Shown: one piece after another, positions 52,502 to 61,764 of the stretch
Layout: every line of letters starts with the position of its first letter
Numbering within the stretch: the first letter of the stretch is position 1
Assembly: GCA_046290675.1 (NCBI GenBank)
Contig: JBKAHA010000011.1
Location: 153,936-217,935, forward strand
Origin: Aureliella sp046290675
GTDB lineage: Bacteria; Planctomycetota; Planctomycetia; Pirellulales; Pirellulaceae
DNA: 64,000 nucleotides
Direction of reading: 5' to 3'
Notes under the pieces: generated by a model
The model's database searches: none
Told to the model about the DNA's origin: nothing
Seen by the model: the letters and a program-made list of their open reading frames with translations, nothing else
Made by a program: the position numbers and the translations under genes

Positions 52502-53764
52502 TTACGAAAGTTCATTGAGCTGGGCGAGCAGGTATTCGACTTCCTCGCGGGTGTTGTAGTGGACGAGTCCGATGCGGACCATTCCGTCCGGCTCAACTCC
52601 GATGCGTTCAGTAAGTGGCAATGCGTAGTAGTTGCCATGCCAGACGAAGATGCCACGCTGGCCAAGCTGCGCCGCGAGTTCTTTTGATTTGTAGTCTTCG
52701 TGAGTGATCGCGACGGTTGGCAGACGCCTGTTTCGATCTTCCGGATTCGTGATGCCCCAAACTTTGATCTTGGGATTCTCTGCCAGTCCGTCGAGCAAGA
52801 GGTCACAAAGTCCGCGTTCGTAGCGTCGGATGGCTTCCATGGCGACTTCGAGCGATCGACGGCGCCCGAGTTCTTTGTCCCCGGCTAGCATCCGTCCGAG
52901 TCGCGCGATGTAGTCGATACAAGCCTTAGTACCCATGATGCACTCATGGTTCTGCGTTCCCGTCATCCATCGACCGGGCAGGGATTCTGGCGAAGGGCGC
53001 AATTTGTACGGACGATGCGACTCGAGCAACTCGCGGCGTCCCCATAAGATCCCGACATGAGGGCCAAAGAACTTGTACGCGCTGCAAGCGAGAAAGTCGC
53101 AACCGAACTTCTTCACGTCAATCAAGTCGTGCGGTGCGTAGTGCACTGCGTCTAGAAAACTGAGTGCTCCCACTTCGCGAGCTGCCGCACAGATTTCGGC
53201 GACTGGGTTGACCGTACCTGCTGCGTTCGAAGCGCATCCAACGGCCACGAATTTGGTCTTGCTGGATAACTTGGATCGGAAGTCATCCATCTTCAAGGTG
53301 CAATCACTTGCATCGACGTCAATGACTTTAACCGTCGCGCCCGCGTCCTCAGCAGCTTGATACCAGGGCGTGTAGTTAGCGTCATGTTCAAGCCCGGAAA
53401 GCAAAATCTCGTCACCGGGCTTCCAAGTCTTGGATAAGCAGCGTGCTAACGACAAGGTGAGTGTCGTCATATTACCGCCGAACGCGATGCAGTCGGCGCC
53501 ATTATTGCCATCAGCTCCTATGAAATCAGCGGCCGCTTGATGGGCGCTGTCCAGGCCGGCGTCGCTTTCTTCACTCGTGGCGAACATACCGTGCCCGTTG
53601 GCGTTGCAGTGGACGAGATAGCTGGAAATCGCATCGATCACGCGTTGCGGTACCTGGGTACCAGCCGGGCCGTCGAAGAAAACGGCCTCGCGTCCGGAGT
53701 GCTGCCTGCGGAGCGCCGGGAATTCTTGTCTGAGCTGTTGTACGTTGTAGTCGACTAAGTCCAT
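52502..53764 (-). CDS. Cysteine desulfurase-like aminotransferase class V protein
   Basis: A 420-residue PLP enzyme. The PLP lysine is in CSAYKFFGPHVG (~237); the cofactor-binding His and Asp are seen in SGLEHDANYTPW and FLDAVHYAPH. FFDGPAGTQVP near the N-terminus and the overall length fit the cysteine desulfurase-like subfamily, which is close to but distinct from NifS/SufS. The mobile catalytic Cys loop of genuine desulfurases is not evident, so activity on another amino acid is possible. It lies 153 bases after the PEP-CTERM gene on the same strand but is probably independent. The protein is cytoplasmic. Fold confidence is high, reaction confidence moderate. Confidence 0.92.
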   Translation of the reverse strand: MDLVDYNVQQLRQEFPALRRQHSGREAVFFDGPAGTQVPQRVIDAISSYLVHCNANGHGMFATSEESDAGLDSAHQAAADFIGADGNNGADCIAFGGNMTTLTLSLARCLSKTWKPGDEILLSGLEHDANYTPWYQAAEDAGATVKVIDVDASDCTLKMDDFRSKLSSKTKFVAVGCASNAAGTVNPVAEICAAAREVGALSFLDAVHYAPHDLIDVKKFGCDFLACSAYKFFGPHVGILWGRRELLESHRPYKLRPSPESLPGRWMTGTQNHECIMGTKACIDYIARLGRMLAGDKELGRRRSLEVAMEAIRRYERGLCDLLLDGLAENPKIKVWGITNPEDRNRRLPTVAITHEDYKSKELAAQLGQRGIFVWHGNYYALPLTERIGVEPDGMVRIGLVHYNTREEVEYLLAQLNELS

Positions 53765-53917
53765 GGCCGGATACCCGTGACGCGTGAATCAAGGAGGAAA
53801 GCAACACGTGTCTGAGTATCCGGATCCTGGGCCGGCCGACAAGATGCCCCGAATCTGTCGCCATGAAGTTCCTTTCCACTTGCTTCTTGCTTGGGGCAGC
53901 GTTCGAGCTGACCGGCA

Positions 53918-54463
53918 TCAGGTTCGCCGACGCCGGTGCCCCAACGCGGCAATCAAGCCTATGCTCATGCCGACCAAGGTAGAGGGCTCTGGCACTGAAG
54001 CGGCGTTGACGCGACCGGTGTAGTTACCTGCCGAACCGAAGTTGGCTGAGAAAGTGGATGGCGCCGCGGCATTGATCAGGTCTGCGATGTTCTGAGACGT
54101 CACAAGGTTGTCGAAGATGGCATCACCGGCGAAGTTTGCAGAAAAATCTCCAATCGGGGAAGCTGTGTCGATTGCGAAAATCGCTTGGTCGTTGGCACCA
54201 TTTTCGATGAGGAGAATGTCTCCGCCTACGATCGGTATGTCGGCGATGGAGCTGGAGAATAGACCGCCGTCGATCGTTGCGAACCCGGGCGAGGTCTCCG
54301 TGAAGTCCAGGGAAACAACAAAATCTAACTCGGGGGGAACGTCGCCCAGTGCGGAGCCACTCCCAGAGAAGAACGAGCCCGTGAAGAGGACGATGGCACC
54401 TTCGGAGCGATTCACCGTAGTGGAAAAAAAGAGAATAGCTAAAAGAACTGTTGCTCGGATCAT
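53918..54463 (-). CDS. PEP-CTERM sorting-signal protein
   Basis: A 181-residue exported protein with a signal peptide (RATVLLAILFFSTTVNRSEG) and a typical PEP-CTERM tail: VPEPSTLVG, a short hydrophobic helix and RRRRT at the very end. Such tails are recognised by an exosortase and the proteins usually reach the surface or an extracellular matrix. The middle ~130 residues are Gly/Ser/Asp/Phe-rich, beta-like and without recognised domain. No exosortase gene is in the window. It lies 64 bases after the beta-helix protein gene on the same strand, so the two surface proteins may share a transcript. The function beyond sorting is unknown. Confidence 0.9.
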   Translation of the reverse strand: MIRATVLLAILFFSTTVNRSEGAIVLFTGSFFSGSGSALGDVPPELDFVVSLDFTETSPGFATIDGGLFSSSIADIPIVGGDILLIENGANDQAIFAIDTASPIGDFSANFAGDAIFDNLVTSQNIADLINAAAPSTFSANFGSAGNYTGRVNAASVPEPSTLVGMSIGLIAALGHRRRRT

Positions 54464-54527
54464 TTTGAATGCCTACGAGAAAAAGCGACGAAGTGCTGGA
54501 ATAGTGCGGGCTTGAGATCTTGTTGGT

Positions 54528-57500
54528 CTATGCGTTTCGGACCTGGTGCTCGACGAGCAAATCCAGAAGCTCGTCGTCCGTCCGGTGCTCTGGTACCAGT
54601 GGGGCGTCTAGCTCAGAGATCCACGCCGCGTAGAAAGCGTGACTAGCCGCGGCAATTTCTTGGCGGCGTTCTTCCCGCGAATCCAATTCCGATCCCAGGG
54701 ATCGACCGCTCGGAAGCGTTTCGCGATTCAGCAAGTTGATGACGACCAATGCATCCAGCGGGGTAACAAATCCATCCGCATTGACGTCTTGAATTGCTTT
54801 GACTTCTTCGCCTTCTGCCGGGCTGTTCAGACGATTGACGACGAGCAAGGCATCCAGCGGAGTCACGGTACCATCGGAATTCACGTCCGCGCGGTGGAAC
54901 AACGCACTGGAGTTGCCCGAAGATTCGACTTCGACGGAGCCAATGTCATTGGCTAGACCTTGAGGCCTGATGACACCTCGTTGGTCGGGACCAAGCGACT
55001 TGGCGGATCCACTGTCGATCGCCGGACTGCCGGTTAAAGGCAGGTGGGTTTCGGTCGCGCCGCCGTTGTCGACCAGCGGACCCAGCAACGAGGGCGTGTC
55101 GATCACGTTTCCATCCAGAACGCCGACGAGGATCGCTCCGCTTGAATCGGTCATCAAGTTGTGCCCTAGACTGTTCAAAATGCCCGAGTAATCAGGGGCA
55201 GTGTCACTGAGGTTGTCGGCAACCAGTGTGTTTTCAGCCGATACGTTGGCACCGGCAAGAGCCTGGATTCCACCGCCTTCCAACGCGGCAAAGTTAGCCG
55301 CAATCGTGGAACTCTCGAGTTGAGTTGTGCCTGAGAGAATGGTGATTCCACCACCCGATTCACTGGTGTTGGAGCTTACAGTACTGTTGCGAACGACGAA
55401 TTCGCCTCCCTCAGAAAGGATACCGCCGCCCAACGTGGTGGATCGGTTTCGCGACACTGTCGAGTTTTGAATGGTGACATCGCCCGAAGCCCCGTCGTTG
55501 AAGACACCTCCCCCAATATCCGCCGAATTGAATTCAACGGTGGTGCCTGCAACGAGCAGTGTTCCAGCAACTGAGTTCCAAAGTCCACCTCCTTCGGAGG
55601 AAGCTCGGTTCAGGTTGACAAGGCTATCGTGAATTTCTACTTGGCTTGCACCCGTAATGTGGAAACCGCCGCCGTTGCCTGGCGCGGTAGCAGCCGTGTT
55701 TCCGGTCAGCGTTGAGTCGCGTAGCAAAAACGATCCTTCGCGGTCTTCAATTCCGCCGCCAGCTCGGCTGGCTTGGTTGAAGCCAATGAAAAGCAAGCTA
55801 GCATCGATGCTACCAGCGGAATTGAATATGGCTCCGCCCGATCCACTCGCACCCGATGCCGAGTTGTTGATGAGCGTTGCGTTGTTGAGCTCAAGAGTTC
55901 CACCGTTGTTGAAAATGGCGCCACCTCCGTTGGTCGATAGATCACCAAACGCTTGATTCCCAACGAATGCGGCGCCGTTCAATGTCAGTACGGTTCCTGC
56001 TTGCGTCCATATTCCACCTCCCTCGGCAGCGGCGTCGTTCTGCAAGAAGGTCCCACCTTCAATCGCAAGACTGACGTCTCCCGAGGTGTGGATCGCGCCA
56101 CCGTTGCCAGGCAGCGGAATACCAGCGTCTCCGTTAACGTCATTGAATCGGAAGTTCGTCGCGAAAAACGATGAAGATCCCTCCACAATTTCGACTCCGC
56201 CGCCAGCTCGATTGGCGCTATTGGAATCGAATAGTGAATTTCGGGCACTAACTGGTCCAGCGAGGGAAAAGAGTCCGCCACCAGATCCGCTAATACCATC
56301 GGCGATGTTGCCGGAGAGGGTGACGGCGTTCAAGTTCAGCGGACCGCCATTGTTGAAGATCCCACCACCGCCATCATGAGCCTCATCGCCACTGGCGATG
56401 TTATCGACGACCAGAGTTCCATCGACATTCATCGTCCCGGAGCCATTCCAAAGGCCGCCACCCTCGCGAGCAGCCACATTGAAACTAACTTCGCCGCCGA
56501 TGATGGTGGCGTCGCCGGCACCCGTGATATGCAATGCGCCTCCGTTGCCTGGTGCGGCGACAGAGTCCGGCCCTACCCCAGCGTTGTTCTCAGTCAGTAA
56601 GACATTGGTCAAGTTCGTTGTGGTACCGGCAGTGGATTCGATCCCGCCTCCAGCTCGGTTGGCCACGTTGCCTTGGATCGTGGCCTGGGTGACATTCAGC
56701 TCACCACCGGCGTCGTTGAAGATGCCCCCACCAGATCCGGCGATGCCAGACGCGAAGTTGTTGGAGATGAGGGTTTCTGCACCAGAGACGTTGACGATGC
56801 CTCCATTGTTGAAGATCCCGCCGCCGCCTGTGTCCGCGGCATCCCCGAAGGCCTCATTGGAGTCGATGAGCGTTCCACCGATCACGTTCAGCGTGCTGCC
56901 GGACTGGTTCCATAACCCCCCGCCTTCACGCGCTGCCGTATTGCCGAAGATACTGCCCCCTTCGACGTTGATTGTGGAGGCATTGCCGGTGACGTGCAGG
57001 CCCCCGCCATTTCCTGGAGCAGGCAGGCCAGCACCGCCGTCAACATCATTGGTGATGAGGTTGGAGTCGGTAAGAGTCAAATCACCGTCAACGATCTCGA
57101 TTCCACCGCCAGCTCGATTGGCTGAATTGAAGGATAGCGTGGATGCGGTCACCGTAACGGGTCCGCCCAGCGAGAAGAGCCCGCCTCCGGAGCCAGCGAG
57201 TCCATCAGCGGTGTTGCCTGTGATCGTGACTGCTGTGAGGTTGAGTGGACCGCCATTGTTGAAGATCCCGCCGCCGCCGTCGTGAGCCTCATCACCACTG
57301 GCGATATTATCAACGATCAGGGTTCCATCGACGTTCATCGTCCCGGAACCATTCCAAAGTCCGCCACCTTCTCGAGCGGCCACATTGAAACTGACTTCGC
57401 CGCCGGTGATGGTGGCGTCGCCTGAACCGGTGATGTGAAGCCCACCGCCATTGCCGGGCGCGGCGAATGCATCAGGCTCAGCTCCCGCATTGTTCTCAGT

Positions 57501-58748
57501 CAGCAAGACATCTGTCAGCTTGGTTGTGGTGCCTGCGGTGGCTTCGATTCCGCCACCAGCACGGTTGGCCACATTGGCTTGGATAGTAGCTTGGGTGACG
57601 TTGAGCTCCCCGCCGGCGGCATTGAAGATGCCTCCACCGGATCCGGCGGTACCTGACGCGAAGTTGTTGGAGATGAGGGTTTCTGCACCGGAGACGTTGA
57701 CGATGCCTCCATTGTTGAAGATCCCGCCGCCGCCTGTGTCCGCGGCATCCCCGAAGGCCTCATTGGAGTCGATGAGCGTTCCGCCGATCACGTTCAGCGT
57801 GCTGCCAGACTGGTTCCACAAACCGCCGCCCTCACGCGCTGCCGTATTGCCGAAGACGACTCCATCGGAGATGGTCACCGTAGCGGAGCCGGAGACATGT
57901 AGCGCCCCGCCATTGCCCGGGGCGGCCGTTGCAAAGTCCGCGCCTGCTTCATTGCGGAGGAAGCTGGTTCGGAGAGCGGTCACGTTTCCACCGACGATTT
58001 CAACGCCACCACCGGCGCGGTGGGCCGTATTGAAGGAAAGCGTGCTCGAAATCAGCGTTACGTTTCCAGCAGATGAGAAGATGCCTCCTCCACTTCCGTT
58101 CGCGGAGTCGGCTTCGTTGCTGGTCAAGGTTGAATTTAAGATCGTGACGTTGCCACCGTCATTGAAGATTCCGCCACCATTGTCTCCCCGACTCGATTGA
58201 ATGGTTGCATTGGAAATGTTGAGTGAAGTATCCGCGGCGACAAAAATGGCGCCGCCCTGGGGGGCTGAACCGTTTTGCATGATGACGTCAGCGATCGTAA
58301 TCAGATGATCGCTGTCGATCGTGAAGATCTGTTGGCTACCATTGCCGTCGAGAATGATTGGAATCGGGTTGGAGTCGAACAATTCGACTCCATCCGTAAT
58401 CGGAAGGGAACTGCCTGAGAGCGAGAGAACCTGTCCGGAAAGAGCGGGTGAAAACGAGATCCTATCGACAGCGTCCGTTGTCTTGCTGCCGGCTGGAGCA
58501 TCCAAGAATGGTTGGTTCGTGTTTGCTGCGACCAGGGCTTCTCGCAGACTAATCAAGCCATCCGAGGACGTAGAATCATCAAGCGTGTCAACGATGTAGC
58601 TTGTGAGCACTCGTCGTTCTTCGAGGGACTCGGCTGCCAAGCTGCGTCGGCTTGCAGAGCGTCTCGCTGGCTTCGCGGATCCAAGATTGACCCACAAGGC
58701 ACGCAATAATTTTGAGCTCGGGTTTTGGCAATTTCTTTTTCGATGCAT
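54528..58748 (-). CDS. Large beta-helix surface protein with LEPR-xLL motif and dockerin repeats
   Basis: A 1406-residue exported protein. The N-terminus carries the planctomycete LEPR-xLL-type signal (AAESLEERRVLTS, ~38-50), followed by a CSLREA-like start (GLISLREALVAANT). Residues ~130-1200 are a right-handed beta-helix made of about six ~151-residue repeats marked by NRAGGGIE, AREGGGLWN and GGGGIFNNGG. Two of these were duplicated recently as a 906-bp block. The C-terminal end has two dockerin-like Ca loops (DVNSDGTVTPLDALLVVNRL at ~1284, DVNADGFVTPLDALVVINLL at ~1320) and an acidic tail. It is probably an adhesin or cell-wall component. It follows the TPR gene by 24 bases. No cohesin was seen in the window. 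Confidence 0.93.
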   Translation of the reverse strand: MHRKRNCQNPSSKLLRALWVNLGSAKPARRSASRRSLAAESLEERRVLTSYIVDTLDDSTSSDGLISLREALVAANTNQPFLDAPAGSKTTDAVDRISFSPALSGQVLSLSGSSLPITDGVELFDSNPIPIILDGNGSQQIFTIDSDHLITIADVIMQNGSAPQGGAIFVAADTSLNISNATIQSSRGDNGGGIFNDGGNVTILNSTLTSNEADSANGSGGGIFSSAGNVTLISSTLSFNTAHRAGGGVEIVGGNVTALRTSFLRNEAGADFATAAPGNGGALHVSGSATVTISDGVVFGNTAAREGGGLWNQSGSTLNVIGGTLIDSNEAFGDAADTGGGGIFNNGGIVNVSGAETLISNNFASGTAGSGGGIFNAAGGELNVTQATIQANVANRAGGGIEATAGTTTKLTDVLLTENNAGAEPDAFAAPGNGGGLHITGSGDATITGGEVSFNVAAREGGGLWNGSGTMNVDGTLIVDNIASGDEAHDGGGGIFNNGGPLNLTAVTITGNTADGLAGSGGGLFSLGGPVTVTASTLSFNSANRAGGGIEIVDGDLTLTDSNLITNDVDGGAGLPAPGNGGGLHVTGNASTINVEGGSIFGNTAAREGGGLWNQSGSTLNVIGGTLIDSNEAFGDAADTGGGGIFNNGGIVNVSGAETLISNNFASGIAGSGGGIFNDAGGELNVTQATIQGNVANRAGGGIESTAGTTTNLTNVLLTENNAGVGPDSVAAPGNGGALHITGAGDATIIGGEVSFNVAAREGGGLWNGSGTMNVDGTLVVDNIASGDEAHDGGGGIFNNGGPLNLNAVTLSGNIADGISGSGGGLFSLAGPVSARNSLFDSNSANRAGGGVEIVEGSSSFFATNFRFNDVNGDAGIPLPGNGGAIHTSGDVSLAIEGGTFLQNDAAAEGGGIWTQAGTVLTLNGAAFVGNQAFGDLSTNGGGAIFNNGGTLELNNATLINNSASGASGSGGAIFNSAGSIDASLLFIGFNQASRAGGGIEDREGSFLLRDSTLTGNTAATAPGNGGGFHITGASQVEIHDSLVNLNRASSEGGGLWNSVAGTLLVAGTTVEFNSADIGGGVFNDGASGDVTIQNSTVSRNRSTTLGGGILSEGGEFVVRNSTVSSNTSESGGGITILSGTTQLESSTIAANFAALEGGGIQALAGANVSAENTLVADNLSDTAPDYSGILNSLGHNLMTDSSGAILVGVLDGNVIDTPSLLGPLVDNGGATETHLPLTGSPAIDSGSAKSLGPDQRGVIRPQGLANDIGSVEVESSGNSSALFHRADVNSDGTVTPLDALLVVNRLNSPAEGEEVKAIQDVNADGFVTPLDALVVINLLNRETLPSGRSLGSELDSREERRQEIAAASHAFYAAWISELDAPLVPEHRTDDELLDLLVEHQVRNA
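56240..57860. repeat. 906-bp internal direct repeat in the beta-helix gene
   Basis: The segment around 56240-56950 recurs at about 57150-57860 with an exact offset of 906 bases (302 codons): for example AAGTTG at 56755 and 57661. The copies are close to identical over stretches of more than 150 bases. This is an in-frame duplication of two 151-residue beta-helix units. Confidence 0.85.
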
Positions 58749-58772
58749 CGAAGTTGTCTCTCGCTGGCGAAA

Positions 58773-60209
58773 TTAGTGAGTGGCTTGAAGGTCTCTGCAG
58801 AGTTCTGCAAACGCTGTCGCGTGGGTGATGGAGAAGGCTGGATTGATATCGCGAATCTGTGCCACGTATTCAGATGCAACCTGTCGTTTACCGCCTGCGT
58901 TTGCGATCAAGGCGGCGTGAAACAACGTCAACGGTTGCGGCGCCGAAGCAGACAAGGCTTTTTCCATCGCAGTGTCCGCGATTTCGAGTTCACCCGAGCG
59001 AAATGCAACCCAGGCTCGACAGTCCCAGGCGGTGGCATCGCGTCGTTGTTCGAGGTTGAGATTGGCTAGATTGGTCGCAAGCTCTAACTCACGCTGGTGG
59101 TCGGCCAAGAATATGGCGACTTCTCGCGAGTGTGCGACTTGGGCGTACTCGGCTTCCTCAGCCATGATCGCCCTGGCTTTGACCCAAAGTGATTCGGCTT
59201 CGGCGGTTCTTCCCTGGTGGGCTAGTAGGTCTCCGAGGAGGGCCACAATGGTTGGGGCTTCGGATTTGGACGCCTCGACGAGTTCTTGTTTTGCGAGCTC
59301 AATCTGGTTCTGCGCAAAATAAACATGTGCCAGGCCGACTCGCGATTCCGAGTGGGAAGGATCCAGCTCGAGTGCGCTGACAAATTCAGTAAAAGCATCT
59401 TGCGTTCTTCCGGCATCCAGCATAATGCTTCCGATTCGCCAACGGTACCAGGCGATACTCGCGACGTCGTCGGTTGAATCCGCAAGCTCCTTTGCGGATT
59501 CCCGTAAGAGCCGAATGGAGACTTCGGGATTTCCTTGAAGCTCGGCGAGTCGAGCGACTCTCGCTTTGACTGGTGGCGAAGGTTCGATCCGCAAAAGCCG
59601 GTCTGCGGTGGATTGAGCGTTAACCAGGTCGCCCAGCTCCAGTGCAGCATCAAATTTCAAAGCCAACACGAGAGCGGTATCTGCGGCCTGTGGTGAACGT
59701 TTCGAGATGTGTTCGGCGATGTCCCACGCTGTTTGGAATTCGTGGACGGCTAGACAGCATTGCCCAAACGCGATCTGAGCTGCAGTCGAATTGGGAGCAA
59801 GCTTGCAAGCGTCTTCGAGCGTGTCGTGGGCCTCCAGGTAACTTGGGAGGTGATCATCTTGCTTTGCTTTCCGAAGCAGTAGTTTGCCGAGCAGTAACTT
59901 CGTTGGCCAGTGCTTTGGACGTTGCTTCGCCAGTTCGTCATACTTAGCCACAGCTGCAGGCAGATCAATTTGGTCCTCGATCGGCCGAGACAGAGGAAGC
60001 GGGATCGAATCGAATTCCGGAATCTCGTCTGCGAAGTCTTCGAATCGGAGCGTGTAGGGGGCAGGGGAAATAACCGCCTCACTTGGCCGCCCGAGTGTAC
60101 CGGGGCATCCCCCATCCATCTCAGGGTCTTGTCCATAACCGAGCGGGGAAATAACGAAGGCCTGAATAATGAAACCCGCTGCGATCAATAATGATTGGTT
60201 GGCGTTCAT
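58773..60209 (-). CDS. Exported TPR protein
   Basis: A 478-residue protein with a signal peptide (LLIAAGFIIQAFVISPLGYG). A short low-complexity region with Cys and Pro (CPGTLGRPSEAVISPAPYT) precedes TPR-type helical pairs from ~80 to the end, e.g. LPAAVAKYDELAKQRPKHW and AFTEFVSALELDPSHSESRV. GGAGGAAG lies upstream of the ATG, spaced slightly long (12 bases). The gene is 109 bases after the DUF4331 gene and 24 bases before the beta-helix gene, so these three are probably one operon. TPR proteins scaffold others; given its neighbours it may assist a secreted DUF4331 protein. That is inference from position. Confidence 0.9.
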   Translation of the reverse strand: MNANQSLLIAAGFIIQAFVISPLGYGQDPEMDGGCPGTLGRPSEAVISPAPYTLRFEDFADEIPEFDSIPLPLSRPIEDQIDLPAAVAKYDELAKQRPKHWPTKLLLGKLLLRKAKQDDHLPSYLEAHDTLEDACKLAPNSTAAQIAFGQCCLAVHEFQTAWDIAEHISKRSPQAADTALVLALKFDAALELGDLVNAQSTADRLLRIEPSPPVKARVARLAELQGNPEVSIRLLRESAKELADSTDDVASIAWYRWRIGSIMLDAGRTQDAFTEFVSALELDPSHSESRVGLAHVYFAQNQIELAKQELVEASKSEAPTIVALLGDLLAHQGRTAEAESLWVKARAIMAEEAEYAQVAHSREVAIFLADHQRELELATNLANLNLEQRRDATAWDCRAWVAFRSGELEIADTAMEKALSASAPQPLTLFHAALIANAGGKRQVASEYVAQIRDINPAFSITHATAFAELCRDLQATH

Positions 60210-60318
60210 GGGCGGTTGCTTCCTCCGGGAGCAGAATCAAAGTCAGCAGAAACGGATCGTCGGTTGTTGCGGCGACCAACGGTCGCTGTGCAACCCGCAT
60301 TGCATTCGCTGCCATGCG

Positions 60319-61272
60319 TTAATGGGCAGGAGCTAGGTATGGAAACGTGCTGAGAAACGGCACGTCGTTCATGGGGACTCCATCTCCGGTGACGGCTCCT
60401 TCGGTGAGCAGATTTAGCTCGGCATCGATGACATCGTCGGGAAGTCTACGCCCGTTCAGAAAGCCACTGCTGCTAGAGGTGTCGAACGTGAGCACGTCGG
60501 GAAGGAGAATGCCGGTAAGCGTCGCAGCGCGTTCGGAGGAATTACCAAGTCCGACCAGTGTGGCTTTGACGTCGGCGGAAAAGTTCTGCGCGTCCCTCGC
60601 GGCCAGTGAGCGATTGAATAGGTCTTTCTTCCCACTTGGTATCAGCACCGTATTAATGGCAGGACGTCCCATACGATCAACCTGCCGTCCGCGGACGATC
60701 GTTCGCGCGTTTACACTGATTTGACTAGTGGGAAAACTCGACCGCGGAACCTCCAATACAATCGCGCTGACGTTAGCTCCAGCAAAGAAGTCGGTACCGG
60801 TAAAGTTGAAACCGTTTTGGAAGCCGGCAAGATCGAAGAAAAATGGATCGTCAAAAACACCGGCCGTGACCCAGCCTCCGCCACGCAAGCGGTTCATGCG
60901 GCCCGTGCTGGCGACGCCGCCGGGGCGGCCATTCACGTCAACGACGATGAACCGTTGTTGACCGCGTCTGGGCCGAGCGAAATAGAAACGGTAGGCTGCG
61001 TCAGGAGCTGCATCACCATTTAAGTCGATACTAAATTCGTAAACAGCTCGGCTATTGAAAGCGGTGCCATTTTGCACGCCTGCCAAAGGGTTGACCGTCA
61101 TAATGAACACGACGTTGCTCGGTTTCGAAGGCGATTGGAAAGCGTAGAGATCATTGATGTCGGTTGAGCCATCTGACTGCACCGAGGGAGAATCAAGATG
61201 ATCCGCCGCGTAGGCCGAATGTGACAACGTGGCAGCAAGGATAGTGAGAAAGGCGAGGACTTTGGTTGGCAC
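60319..61272 (-). CDS. DUF4331 family exported protein
   Basis: The GTG at 61272 is preferred over upstream codons because GGAG sits 8 bases before it and a signal peptide follows at once (VLAFLTILAATLSHSAYA). The 317-residue protein then opens with ADHLDSPSVQSDGSTDINDLYAF, of which ADHLDSP and DINDLYAFQSP are the DUF4331 hallmarks. Later parts (FIMTVNPLAG, YEFSIDLNGD, VFDDPFFFDL) also fit. DUF4331 proteins are exported, probably beta-rich, and of unknown function. This gene is first in a probable operon with a TPR gene and starts divergently from an operon containing an ECF sigma/anti-sigma pair, 492 bases away, hinting at regulation by it. Confidence 0.9.
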   Translation of the reverse strand: MPTKVLAFLTILAATLSHSAYAADHLDSPSVQSDGSTDINDLYAFQSPSKPSNVVFIMTVNPLAGVQNGTAFNSRAVYEFSIDLNGDAAPDAAYRFYFARPRRGQQRFIVVDVNGRPGGVASTGRMNRLRGGGWVTAGVFDDPFFFDLAGFQNGFNFTGTDFFAGANVSAIVLEVPRSSFPTSQISVNARTIVRGRQVDRMGRPAINTVLIPSGKKDLFNRSLAARDAQNFSADVKATLVGLGNSSERAATLTGILLPDVLTFDTSSSSGFLNGRRLPDDVIDAELNLLTEGAVTGDGVPMNDVPFLSTFPYLAPAH

Positions 61273-61764
61273 GTCTTGAACTCCGTAGTCGGATTGGTCG
61301 GATTGGAATGGTTGGCCGCAGCGTTCCATGCCTTGCAGGCGGCCGGCATGTACGGGTCTTTGCGGTGCATACGGGGACCTGCCGCGACGCGGATGCAAGA
61401 AAATTTGGGAAAAACAGTTCGAAAGCGTGTTTTTTGCAATTCCTTGAAATCGCAGCGATTTTGCAATCCGGTTGCAGTCCTGGACCCGTACTCTCTGGGA
61501 TGGTTGCGCTTGGCGACGGTGTTGAGCATCCGCCCTGGAATGAGCTGCTGTCGTGTTGAAGTCGAGTCGAGTCAAAACCTTGATTGGGTGCGATCCTGAT
61601 TCGATAACTTATTTCGGGACGTGGCCTAAGGTGGATCACCGCCCGCCATTGGTCATTCCGGTCGTAAGCTGCAGCCATCCACTTTTTAAAATGAACTACT
61701 TTGGTTCCAGAACTCGAACCGTAGGGTTCGGTATGAGCGAGAGACCAAAAGAGAGTCGAGAGTG
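61273..61764. promoter_or_regulatory. Divergent control region between DUF4331 and ECF operons
   Basis: These 492 bases hold no convincing gene. Visible elements are the palindrome AAATCGC-A-GCGATTT (61447-61461) and two copies of TTTTGCAAT (61432-61440 and 61459-61467), 27 bases apart, all about 160-195 bases upstream of the DUF4331 start. They could be an operator and a promoter region. No ECF-type promoter could be assigned with confidence. Confidence 0.5.

Noticed and set aside
56398..58200. Two long Pro-rich plus-strand frames (56398-57285 and 57451-58200)
   Set aside because: They are antisense shadows of the Gly-rich codons of the beta-helix gene.
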